Shown here: piece by piece, positions 45,198 to 53,650 of the stretch
Layout: each line of letters opens with the position of its first letter
Numbering within the stretch: the stretch's first letter is position 1
From: Firmicutes bacterium UBA6806
GTDB taxonomy: Bacteria; Bacillota; Clostridia; Peptostreptococcales; Acidaminobacteraceae
Reading direction: 5' to 3'
Assembly: GCA_002452745.1 (NCBI GenBank)
Contig: DKFC01000033.1
Span: forward strand, 1 to 62,007
Length of the DNA stretch: 62,007 nt
Position numbers and translations under genes: made by a program
Notes under the pieces: generated by a model
What the model saw: the letters and a program-made list of their open reading frames with translations, nothing else
Databases searched by the model: none
Told to the model about the DNA's origin: nothing

Positions 45198-47090
45198 ATG
45201 ATATTGAATGAATATTTGCCAGTTAATCGAAAAGATATGGAAGCACTGGAATGGGAACAAGTGGATTTTGTCTTGGTTTCGGGTGATGCATATGTTGACC
45301 ATCCGAGTTTTGGTCCAATTGTAATTGCCCGTGTTCTCTTGGATGCTGGTTACAAAGTGGGGATTATTCCTCAGCCTGATTGGAATGACCCGGAGAGTAT
45401 TGGCGTTCTTGGAGAGCCGAGACTCGGATTTTTAGTTTCCGCTGGGAACATGGATTCCATGGTCAATCACTACTATGTATCCAGAAGGCATCGGGAAATG
45501 GATAATTACTCAGTTGGCGGGGAGATGGGAAAGCGCCCTGATAGGGCCACCATAGTGTACACAAATCTCATCCGCAAAACATTTAAGAATAAGCCAATTA
45601 TCATTGGAGGCATAGAAGCATCACTTCGGCGATTTGCCCACTATGATTATTGGGAGGATTCCGTCAGACGATCCGTTCTATTTGACAGCAATGCGGATTT
45701 GCTCATTTACGGTATGGGGGAAAATCAGATTGTTGAAATTGCAGATTACCTGAATAGTGGAATAGACATTCAGTACATCACCCATATACCGGGAACTTGT
45801 TATCTTACTTCATCACTTGAAATTGTGGATCGGTATGTTGAGCTCGCCTCATTTGAGGAGGTAAGTACAGATAAAGTCAAATATGCAGAGGCTTTTAAAG
45901 TCCAATATGATGAACAAGATCCAATACGTGGCAAGACACTTGTTCAAAAGCATGCAGATCGCTATCTAGTGCAAAACCCGCCTACCATGCCACTCGATCG
46001 GGATAGACTCGATTGGGTTTTCAACTTGGGATACACCAGGAACTATCATCCAATGTATGAAGCAGGCGGCGGTATTCCAGCTATAAAAGAAGTCAAACTC
46101 AGCATCATAAGTGAGAGAGGATGTTTTGGCAATTGCTCGTTCTGCGCACTGGCCTTTCATCAAGGTCGGATTATCACTTCAAGATCGCATGAGTCAATTA
46201 TAGAAGAGGCAAAGCTGATTCAACTGGATACAGACTATAAAGGCTATATTCACGATGTAGGCGGCCCTACGGCGAATTTCAGACATCCAGCTTGCAAGAA
46301 ACAGTTGAAACATGGTGCTTGTAAGCATCGCCAATGCCTCTATCCCGAACCTTGTGAGCATCTGGATACAGATCATTCCGACTATGTGGAACTACTCACA
46401 AAACTGAGAGAACTGGAAAGCGTAAAAAAAGTCTTTATCCGAAGTGGCATTCGATATGACTACCTCATGTATGATGACAGCGATGCCTTTTTTACAGAAC
46501 TTTGCATGCATCACGTCAGCGGTCAGCTCAAGGTCGCACCAGAACACATAGATGAGACCGTTCTAGATTATATGGGCAAACCCAGTGGCAAACTATATGG
46601 ACGCTTTGTAGATAAATTTAATCAAATCAATCGAGAAATTGATAAGGAGCAGTACATTATCCCATATCTCATGAGTTCGCATCCAGGCAGTACGATTAAA
46701 TCTGCCATAAGATTGGCAGAGTACCTTAGAGACATCAACTATACCCCTGAACAGGTACAGGACTTTTATCCGACACCGGGGACGTTGAGCACTTGCATGT
46801 ACTATACGGAACTCGACCCTAGAACTATGAAGCCTGTGTTTATTCCAAAGAGCAATCGAGAGAAGGCCATGCAAAGGGCGTTACTTCAATATAAAAATCC
46901 TAAGAACTACGATCTGGTCTATGAGGCGTTGACACTTGCCAACCGTCAGGATTTAATAGGATTTCACGACAAGGCACTCATAAAGCCACGCTCAAAAGGA
47001 GAGAAAGTTTCTCAAAAAGGTGGTAATTATTCCAAAAAATTAAGAAAAGCGTCTATTAAATCTTCAGAGAAGACTAAAAAAAGACGCTGA
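45198..47090 (+). CDS. YgiQ family radical SAM protein
   Basis: Radical SAM protein of 630 residues. The N-terminal YgiQ domain (about 1-280) is followed by the iron-sulfur motif GCFGNCSFC, the CxxxCxxC spacing near residues 307-314, and a Cys-rich segment (HPACKKQLKHGACKHRQC) that may bind a second cluster. The C-terminus is rich in Lys. The family's reaction is unknown. Shine-Dalgarno GAGG lies nine bases before the ATG. It is followed after about 70 bases by hutH. Confidence 0.92.
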   Translation: MILNEYLPVNRKDMEALEWEQVDFVLVSGDAYVDHPSFGPIVIARVLLDAGYKVGIIPQPDWNDPESIGVLGEPRLGFLVSAGNMDSMVNHYYVSRRHREMDNYSVGGEMGKRPDRATIVYTNLIRKTFKNKPIIIGGIEASLRRFAHYDYWEDSVRRSVLFDSNADLLIYGMGENQIVEIADYLNSGIDIQYITHIPGTCYLTSSLEIVDRYVELASFEEVSTDKVKYAEAFKVQYDEQDPIRGKTLVQKHADRYLVQNPPTMPLDRDRLDWVFNLGYTRNYHPMYEAGGGIPAIKEVKLSIISERGCFGNCSFCALAFHQGRIITSRSHESIIEEAKLIQLDTDYKGYIHDVGGPTANFRHPACKKQLKHGACKHRQCLYPEPCEHLDTDHSDYVELLTKLRELESVKKVFIRSGIRYDYLMYDDSDAFFTELCMHHVSGQLKVAPEHIDETVLDYMGKPSGKLYGRFVDKFNQINREIDKEQYIIPYLMSSHPGSTIKSAIRLAEYLRDINYTPEQVQDFYPTPGTLSTCMYYTELDPRTMKPVFIPKSNREKAMQRALLQYKNPKNYDLVYEALTLANRQDLIGFHDKALIKPRSKGEKVSQKGGNYSKKLRKASIKSSEKTKKRR

Positions 47091-47161
47091 TTCGTTAGTA
47101 TAGTATCAGAAAAGGTCCCGCGATAAGTGGGCATAAAAACAAATTTTGAGGGGTGCAAGAT

Positions 47162-48700
47162 ATGAAAGATCAAGTCGTTGTTATTGATGGAAAGAGCCTG
47201 ACTATTGATGCCGTTGTAAATGTAGCAAGACATCATCATAAAATTCAGGTGGCAGATGAAGCATTGACAAAAGTGGACAAAGCTAGAAAACTTGTTGACG
47301 ATTTTGTCGATGAAAAACGCGTTGTATATGGTATTACCACTGGATTTGGTAAATTTTCAGACGTGGTTATCTCTAAAGAGGAGACTACTGATCTTCAGAC
47401 GAATCTCATCATCAGTCATGCCTGCGGTGTGGGGACGCCGTTTGCAGAAGAGGTGACAAGAGCAATCATGCTTTTAAGAGTCAACAATTTGGCAAAAGGA
47501 CACAGCGGTGTCAGAAGATTGACTTTAAACACGCTGGTTGACATGATTAACAAAGGGGTTCATCCGATTATTCCAGAAAAGGGTTCGTTGGGCGCCAGTG
47601 GCGATTTAGCACCACTTGCACACATGGTATTGGTTATGCTTGGACTTGGAGAAGCCATTTACCAAGGGGAGAGGATGAGCGGCAAAGCGGCTATGGAAAA
47701 AGCAGGTATTGCGCCGATTCAACTCACTTCAAAGGAAGGGCTTGCACTGATTAACGGCACGCAAGTTATGACAGCTGTTGGAACGCTTGTTACTTATGAG
47801 GCGATTCAACTTTTAAAATTGGCTGATATTTCAACTGCACTTACTGTGGAAGCGCTCAAAGGCATCACAGATGCTTATGATCCAAGACTTCACATGGTCA
47901 GACCGCATTTGGGACAAATTAAGACAGCTGAAAACTTGCTGACGATTTTAAAAGACAGCAAGCTCACAACTAAACAAGGTGAAATTAGAGTACAGGATGC
48001 ATATACTCTTAGATGCGTGCCGCAAATTCATGGTGCGAGCAAGGATGCAATCCAGTATGTTGTAGATAAAATCAATATAGAAATAAACGCAGTTACAGAC
48101 AACCCAATTATTTTCCCAGATGATCAAGTTGCATTTTCGGGTGGTAATTTCCACGGTCAACCAATGGCACTTCCATTTGATTTCTTGGGAATTGCACTTT
48201 CAGAAATCGCAAATGTCTCTGAGAGAAGAATTGAAAGACTGGTCAATCCACAACTCAGCGGTTTGCCAGCGTTTTTAACACCACATGGTGGTCTTCACTC
48301 TGGATTTATGATTGCACAATATGCAGCAGCTGCATTGGTTTCTGAAAACAAAGTGCTTGCACATCCAGCAAGTGTGGATTCAATTCCTTCATCTGCAAAT
48401 CAAGAAGACCACGTGAGTATGGGAACAATTGCTGCTAGAAAGGCAAGAGATATCCTGTTTAACGCTCAGAATGTTGTGGCAATTGAGCTTCTCTCTGCTG
48501 CACAGGCGATCGACTTTGATGATGCGAGCAAACTCGGCAAGGGTTCAAAGGCAGCTTATGATATTATTAGAAGAGAAGTTTCAAAAATTGAAGAAGATCG
48601 TGTAATGTATGTAGATTTTAATAAAATCTATGATATAATTAAAACTAATGAAATCGTAGAAAGTGTAGAAAATGCTGTAGGAGCATTGTCTATCAATTAG
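47162..48700 (+). CDS. hutH: Histidine ammonia-lyase
   Basis: Enzyme of 512 residues that removes ammonia from histidine to give urocanate, the first step of histidine breakdown. The self-made MIO cofactor arises from ASG in GASGDLAPL (about 142-150); the GFG and NPQLSG segments and the catalytic Tyr region (VYGITTGFG) are present. GAGGGG fits the ATG at 47162, nine bases away, better than the GTG at 47153. The other pathway genes in view (ftcD-hutI-fchA) lie 26 kb upstream; urocanase is not in the window. Confidence 0.96.
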   Translation: MKDQVVVIDGKSLTIDAVVNVARHHHKIQVADEALTKVDKARKLVDDFVDEKRVVYGITTGFGKFSDVVISKEETTDLQTNLIISHACGVGTPFAEEVTRAIMLLRVNNLAKGHSGVRRLTLNTLVDMINKGVHPIIPEKGSLGASGDLAPLAHMVLVMLGLGEAIYQGERMSGKAAMEKAGIAPIQLTSKEGLALINGTQVMTAVGTLVTYEAIQLLKLADISTALTVEALKGITDAYDPRLHMVRPHLGQIKTAENLLTILKDSKLTTKQGEIRVQDAYTLRCVPQIHGASKDAIQYVVDKINIEINAVTDNPIIFPDDQVAFSGGNFHGQPMALPFDFLGIALSEIANVSERRIERLVNPQLSGLPAFLTPHGGLHSGFMIAQYAAAALVSENKVLAHPASVDSIPSSANQEDHVSMGTIAARKARDILFNAQNVVAIELLSAAQAIDFDDASKLGKGSKAAYDIIRREVSKIEEDRVMYVDFNKIYDIIKTNEIVESVENAVGALSIN

Positions 48701-48712
48701 AAAGGTGATTAT

Positions 48713-48889
48713 TTGTTATCTCAGGAAAAATTAGATCGAATTAACTTTTTGGCAAACAAGAAAAAAGTAGAGGGCTTGACAGAAGCAGAACTCAGCGAAC
48801 AGAAGACATTGCGTGAGGAATATCTAAAGGCCTTTAGGAGTAGTTTCCGAAAACAGTTAGACAATATAGAAATTGTCTATAAGGATTAA
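48713..48889 (+). CDS. DUF896 family protein (YnzC-like)
   Basis: A 58-residue protein starting at a TTG with AAAGGTGAT just upstream. It reads LDRINFLANKKKVEGLTEAE, then LREEYLKAFRSSFRKQLDNI, the DUF896 pattern of two helices with LT(E)E and the FR-FR-QL block. In Bacillus the YnzC protein is a small SOS-linked helical hairpin of unclear function; no LexA box is apparent here. The gene follows hutH after 12 bases. It is missed by length-limited gene calling. Confidence 0.9.
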   Translation: MLSQEKLDRINFLANKKKVEGLTEAELSEQKTLREEYLKAFRSSFRKQLDNIEIVYKD

Positions 48890-48942
48890 TTTTTGGGTAA
48901 GAATCCCTTGAAACGATTAAAATTTCATTGGAGGTGATTATA

Positions 48943-49395
48943 TTGGCTGAGAAACAGTATATTGTTTTTAAGTTAAATGATGAAAAATTTGCAGCAAATA
49001 TCAACCATATTGCATCAATAACCGAATATGCTTCAATCACATCTTTACCTAATGCGCCGGCTTATGTGGACGGATTGTTAAATTTGAGAGGGGATATTAT
49101 CCCTGTGGTGAATCTCAAAAAGAGATTTAAAATGAATGATACAACTGCCAGAGATAAGCGGATTTTAATCGCCAGAAAGGGAGAGTTACTCATAGGGTTT
49201 TTAGTGGATGATGCATCGCAGTCGATGACAGTGGAGGAACAGGCTATACTGCCACCGCCTAAAATTGCCATTAAGCGAGATAATGCATATATTTCTGAAG
49301 TTTGTATCCACAATAATGAGTTGGTTATTGTCATTGATTTGGATAGAATTCTATCTGATGATGAAATCAGCGAAATTATGGATATGAGTGAATGA
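48943..49395 (+). CDS. CheW-like chemotaxis coupling protein
   Basis: Single CheW domain of 150 residues. The opening QYIVFKLNDEKFAANINHI and the VDGLLNLRGDIIPVVNLKKRF segment, with the conserved NLRG, are hallmarks. CheW links chemoreceptors to the kinase CheA; no CheA or receptor is in the window. GGAGGTG six bases upstream identifies a TTG at 48943 as the start; the open frame begins 15 bases earlier inside the Shine-Dalgarno. Followed by a strong terminator. Confidence 0.9.
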   Translation: MAEKQYIVFKLNDEKFAANINHIASITEYASITSLPNAPAYVDGLLNLRGDIIPVVNLKKRFKMNDTTARDKRILIARKGELLIGFLVDDASQSMTVEEQAILPPPKIAIKRDNAYISEVCIHNNELVIVIDLDRILSDDEISEIMDMSE

Positions 49396-49418
49396 AACTT
49401 TAATAGGACCTAATTACT

Positions 49419-49453
49419 AAAAAAGCTCGCGTTATTTATTAACGCGAGCTTTT
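49419..49453 (+). terminator. Terminator after cheW
   Basis: AAAAGCTCGCGTTA and TAACGCGAGCTTTT form a perfect 14-pair stem with a TTTAT loop. Confidence 0.9.
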
Positions 49454-49496
49454 ATGATATAATAAACATCAGTCAAAATGTAGTGGAGCGTGTAAT

Positions 49497-50630
49497 TTGA
49501 AGAAGTTTATAGAGATAAAGGACCTTGATCAAATTATCAATAAAACAGCCGTATCAATCGAAGATGGTAAAAAGGAAATCTTCGAAATTTCTGAAAAGAC
49601 CAGACAGGACTGCAATCACTATGAACAAGATCTTATCAACATAAAAACTAAACTGACATTGATTGTCAATGAGATTGACAAACTTGAAATTCGCGCAAAA
49701 ATGGCAAAAAACATGATTGCTACCATTAACGCCCATTTTGATGAATTTCAAGAAAAAGACATCCGAGATGCTTACGAACTCTCACAGAAAGTTCAGATAG
49801 AGCTGTCTATGAAAAGGCAAGAGGAACGTGAACTCCAAGAGCGAAAAATGGAGCTTGAACGGTTGCTGGATGCCTCAAGAGATGTCATGAAAAAGTCTGA
49901 GACCTTTGAGACAAAGGTAAGTGTGGCTTTGGATTACCTCACCAATAGTATCTTTGAACAGATTGAAGATCACAAGCACAAGAAAGAGGTGAGCCTAAAG
50001 ATCATAGAGGCTCAAGAAAATGAGAAAAAAAGAATATCGAGAGACATACATGACGGGCCTGCTCAGTCTTTGGCTAATCTGATCTTTAAAGCAGAGTACC
50101 TGTCTAAAATTATTGATGTCGCTCCGCATAAGGCCAAGAAGGAAATTTCAGAATTGCAAGAGGACATTAGGAACACCCTCAAGGATATCCGAAAAATCAT
50201 ATACGATTTAATGCCGATGTCCCTAGATGACCTGGGATTGATACCGACATTAAATAAATTGATTTCCAACATAATGGAAAGTTATCCTGTTAAGATTGAC
50301 ATGAAAATTGGGCAGATGGAAACGATCAGTGATTCGCTGATTAATTTAACCGTGTTTAGAGTGATTCAAGAGAGCTTTAACAACATTGTCAAACATTCAA
50401 AATGCAAATACGCACTACTTGTCATAAACTGCACAGATGAATTGATAAAGATAGAAATAATAGACGATGGCATTGGATTTGATGCTCAGAAATCTTTGAA
50501 TAAGCCGAGTGGCTATGGACTTTATAATATGCGTGAGCGCATAGAAATGCTCAATGGAACCTTTGAATTGATATCTGACTCCGGTAAAGGGACGAAGATT
50601 AAAATAGAAATTCCAAACAAAATATCTTAA
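49497..50630 (+). CDS. DegS-like sensor histidine kinase
   Basis: Cytoplasmic kinase of 377 residues without membrane helices. A DegS-type coiled-coil sensor (about 1-170) precedes the HisKA_3 domain, with phosphoacceptor His in RDIHDGPAQSL (about 184), and a HATPase_c domain (about 270-375) with NNIVKHSK (N box), DDGIGFD and GYGLYNMRERIEM. It starts at TTG with GGAG upstream, and an extended -10 (TGATATAAT, about 49453-49461) lies close by. The next gene is its response regulator, 21 bases on. Confidence 0.93.
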   Translation: MKKFIEIKDLDQIINKTAVSIEDGKKEIFEISEKTRQDCNHYEQDLINIKTKLTLIVNEIDKLEIRAKMAKNMIATINAHFDEFQEKDIRDAYELSQKVQIELSMKRQEERELQERKMELERLLDASRDVMKKSETFETKVSVALDYLTNSIFEQIEDHKHKKEVSLKIIEAQENEKKRISRDIHDGPAQSLANLIFKAEYLSKIIDVAPHKAKKEISELQEDIRNTLKDIRKIIYDLMPMSLDDLGLIPTLNKLISNIMESYPVKIDMKIGQMETISDSLINLTVFRVIQESFNNIVKHSKCKYALLVINCTDELIKIEIIDDGIGFDAQKSLNKPSGYGLYNMRERIEMLNGTFELISDSGKGTKIKIEIPNKIS

Positions 50631-50651
50631 AGGATAAAGTGGAGGACGTAG

Positions 50652-51302
50652 ATGAAACCTATAAAAGTAGCAATTGTGGATGACCATGCATTAATAAGAG
50701 AGGGCATAAAGAAGCTCCTTGAGCTTGAGGAAGGGCTTGAAATTGTTTTTTTAGCTGAAGATGGAGAAGAGGCAATTGCAATGCTTGAAACCCATGAACC
50801 AGACATCATACTGCTCGATATTAACATGCCTAACATGAACGGAATTGACACATTGCGTGTTTTGAAAGAACAGTATTCTGACGTAAAAGTCATTATGCTC
50901 ACCATACATGAGGATGCACAGTATTTGATTGAGACCATAAACATAGGTGCAGAAGGCTATGTGCTAAAAGATGCTGATGTCTCTTCGCTGGTGAAGGCAA
51001 TCCACAAAGTCAAAGAAGGAGAACTCTACATCCATCCAACTTTGTCTGGTATTTTGGTCAAAGAGTACAAAAAGAAAGATCGCTCAATTGATGAAATGAT
51101 TGGAACAAATCTCACTAAGAGAGAATATGAAGTCATCAGATTGATCTCTCAGGGATATAACAATAAAGAAATTGCTACAGAGCTCTATATCAGTGAAAAG
51201 ACGGTAAAAAATCACGTTTCAAACATCTTTAAAAAGATTAAAGTTACCGATAGAACACAGGCAGCTTTGTATGCAATCAAGCACAATATTACGAAAATTT
51301 AA
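50652..51302 (+). CDS. DegU-like response regulator
   Basis: NarL/LuxR-type regulator of 216 residues. Receiver domain with phospho-Asp in LLDINMPNMNG (about 56), conserved Thr/Lys, and a C-terminal LuxR helix-turn-helix (about 150-210, LTKREYEVIRLISQGYNNKEIA). Pairs with the upstream DegS-like kinase. Targets are not visible here; in Bacillus DegSU controls exoenzymes, competence and motility. GGAGG precedes the ATG. Confidence 0.94.
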   Translation: MKPIKVAIVDDHALIREGIKKLLELEEGLEIVFLAEDGEEAIAMLETHEPDIILLDINMPNMNGIDTLRVLKEQYSDVKVIMLTIHEDAQYLIETINIGAEGYVLKDADVSSLVKAIHKVKEGELYIHPTLSGILVKEYKKKDRSIDEMIGTNLTKREYEVIRLISQGYNNKEIATELYISEKTVKNHVSNIFKKIKVTDRTQAALYAIKHNITKI

Positions 51303-51376
51303 TTGACTTGAATCCCCCAATTTATTTCGGTATCCTATATATAGGTTACTCAATACGGTTGAAAGGGGATTTTTTT

Positions 51377-52804
51377 ATGGAGACAACAACAAATTATGAA
51401 GACTTGTCAAAAGCCTTAACCCATGATTTTAAGAACGCTTGGGAAGCAATGGATGAGGCAGAGACAAAGATGTGCTTTGAATTAAGCGAAAAATATAAGC
51501 AGTTCTTAAACAGGGGGAAAACTGAAAGAGAAAGTGCTAACGAAATTCTGAGACTTGCCAGTGAAGTTGGCTATAAACCAGTTGAAGATTTCATTTCTGG
51601 CAAAGAAAAACTCGCACCTGGTGCTAAAGTCTATGCGATGAATCGCGATAAGTCAATTATCCTGTTTGTCATCGGTAAAAAACCTCTGAAAGAGGGACTT
51701 AATGTGGTCGGTGCACACATAGATGTTCCTAGAATTGACCTAAAGCCATTTCCGCTTTATGAAGACAGCGACATGGCGTTCTTCAAAACGCATTATTATG
51801 GTGGCATCAAAAAATATCAGTGGACAGTTATACCGCTTGCCCTTCACGGCGTTGTTTTCAATAAGAACAACGAAAAAATTGAAGTGGTTATCGGCGAAGA
51901 TGAAGATGACCCTGTTTTGGCAATCACCGACTTACTGCCTCATCTTGCAAAAGATCAAAGTGGAAAGACATTGGCAGAGGGAATTGATGGTGAAACGCTC
52001 AACGTACTGGTTGGACACAAGCCAATTGGAGACGAAAAAACAAAGGATAAAGTCAAATTACATGTCCTTAAGATACTAGATGAAAAATACAATATCAAAG
52101 AAGAAGATTTCCTGTCAGCTGAATTCGAAATTGTACCGGCAGGTAAAGCCAAGGATCTAGGATTTGATCGAAGCATGATTTCAGCTTATGGACACGACGA
52201 CAGAGTTTGTTCTTATACAGGACTTGCGGCAATCCTCGAACTCAGCGATGTAAATACAACTGCCTGTGCGATGTTTATGGACAAAGAAGAAGTGGGAAGC
52301 CAAGGAAATACAGGTTCTCAATCAAGATACTTTGAAAATATCGTTGCAGAGTTAATTGCCCTTCAAGAACCAAATTTTAGTGATTTATACTTGAGACGTT
52401 GCATCTCAAATACAGCTGTTTTATCTGGCGATGTGGGTGCGGCATTTGATCCAAACTATGCTGGTGCTTATGAGAAGAGAAATTCAGCTCATATAGGAAA
52501 AGGTGTTCAACTGGTTAAATATACAGGGGCTAGAGGTAAAGGTGGCTGTAATGATGCCAATGCAGAGTTCTTGGGTGCTGTTCGAAAATTGTTTAACGAC
52601 AATGACATTGTCTGGCAAATAGGAGAACTTGGAAAAGTCGATCAGGGTGGCGGTGGTACAATCGCCTATATTTTAGCAAATTCCAATGCCGAAGTGGTGG
52701 ACTGCGGCGTCCCTGTTTTGAGTATGCATGCACCGTATGAAATCGTCAGCAAGGCCGACGTCTATATGACGTATAAGGCTTACAAAGCATTTTTAAACAG
52801 ATAG
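51377..52804 (+). CDS. M18 family aminopeptidase
   Basis: Zinc aminopeptidase of 475 residues. Metal-binding GAHIDVPRIDLKP (about 112-124), HDDRVCSYTGLAA (about 274-286), MDKEEVGSQGNTGS and GQGGGGTIA-like GGGGTIAY match the M18 family. The frame is open from 51308, but AAAGGGG upstream of the ATG at 51377 gives the standard length. It trims acidic or hydrophobic residues from peptides, in keeping with a peptide-using organism. Confidence 0.92.
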   Translation: METTTNYEDLSKALTHDFKNAWEAMDEAETKMCFELSEKYKQFLNRGKTERESANEILRLASEVGYKPVEDFISGKEKLAPGAKVYAMNRDKSIILFVIGKKPLKEGLNVVGAHIDVPRIDLKPFPLYEDSDMAFFKTHYYGGIKKYQWTVIPLALHGVVFNKNNEKIEVVIGEDEDDPVLAITDLLPHLAKDQSGKTLAEGIDGETLNVLVGHKPIGDEKTKDKVKLHVLKILDEKYNIKEEDFLSAEFEIVPAGKAKDLGFDRSMISAYGHDDRVCSYTGLAAILELSDVNTTACAMFMDKEEVGSQGNTGSQSRYFENIVAELIALQEPNFSDLYLRRCISNTAVLSGDVGAAFDPNYAGAYEKRNSAHIGKGVQLVKYTGARGKGGCNDANAEFLGAVRKLFNDNDIVWQIGELGKVDQGGGGTIAYILANSNAEVVDCGVPVLSMHAPYEIVSKADVYMTYKAYKAFLNR

Positions 52805-52838
52805 ACACAATCTATTCATATGAGATTTACATTCTGGA

Positions 52839-52868
52839 TTGGAATCGCCTGTTAAAATGTTGTATAAT
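52839..52868 (+). promoter_or_regulatory. Promoter ahead of the two-component operon
   Basis: TTGGAA (52839-52844) and TATAAT (52863-52868) with an 18-base spacer. It is followed by an intrinsic-terminator-like hairpin before the gene. Confidence 0.55.
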
Positions 52869-52881
52869 AAACGTATATATT

Positions 52882-52913
52882 AAAAGAGCATTTATGAAAT
52901 GCTCTTTTTTTTT
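52882..52913 (+). terminator. Terminator-like hairpin between promoter and response regulator
   Basis: AGAGCATTT and AAATGCTCT pair around ATG, followed by nine T residues. It may end aminopeptidase transcription, or attenuate transcripts from the promoter just upstream. Confidence 0.75.
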
Positions 52914-52953
52914 AAGAAAGATAATAAATGATTATATATTTAGGAGGTCTTAT

Positions 52954-53640
52954 ATGAACAAGAGGGTTTTTATTGTTGATGATGAGGAAAACATAAGAGA
53001 ACTGATTTCTCTTTATCTGGCGAAGGAAGGATATGCAATTGAAACGTATGGATCAGGCGAAGCATGCCTTGAGGCGTTCAAGCAAAATGCACCAGACTTG
53101 GTGCTTCTGGACATTATGATGCCGGGAATAGATGGTTACGATACCCTTAAGGAAATCAGAAAACTAGGAACGGTTCCTGTAATTATGATAACGGCAAAGG
53201 AAGAGACTTTTGACAAAGTACTTGGTCTGGAACTCGGTGCAGATGATTATATCGTCAAGCCTTTTGATCCTAAAGAACTCACTGCCAGAGTCAAAGCCGT
53301 TATCAGAAGATTTCAAAACACAGATAAGACAGAAACCGAAGGTGTGGTCACTGTGCCGAACTTGACCATTAATATGGTGGATTATAACATCGTGTACTTT
53401 GGAGAGACCATGGAGCTACCACCTAAAGAAATCGAATTGTTGAACTATCTAGTCAACCATCCGAACCGGGTTTTCACAAGAGAACAACTTCTCGATCACA
53501 TCTGGGGATATGATTTCTTTGGCGAGACCAGAACCGTGGATGTTCATATTAAGAGGCTGCGTGAAAAATTTGACAGACCAGACAATGGCTGGGAAATAAA
53601 AACAGTATGGGGCGTCGGCTACAAATTTAAACTAGATTAA
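52954..53640 (+). CDS. OmpR/PhoB family response regulator
   Basis: Regulator of 228 residues. Receiver domain with phospho-Asp in LLDIMMPGIDG (about 54), DDYIVKPF with the conserved Lys (about 102), then a winged-helix output domain with TVDVHIKRLREK. AGGAGG supports the ATG at 52954; the 20-residue extension from 52894 overlaps the hairpin. It sits 10 bases before its kinase gene. Confidence 0.94.
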   Translation: MNKRVFIVDDEENIRELISLYLAKEGYAIETYGSGEACLEAFKQNAPDLVLLDIMMPGIDGYDTLKEIRKLGTVPVIMITAKEETFDKVLGLELGADDYIVKPFDPKELTARVKAVIRRFQNTDKTETEGVVTVPNLTINMVDYNIVYFGETMELPPKEIELLNYLVNHPNRVFTREQLLDHIWGYDFFGETRTVDVHIKRLREKFDRPDNGWEIKTVWGVGYKFKLD

Positions 53641-53650
53641 GAGGTGTTTC

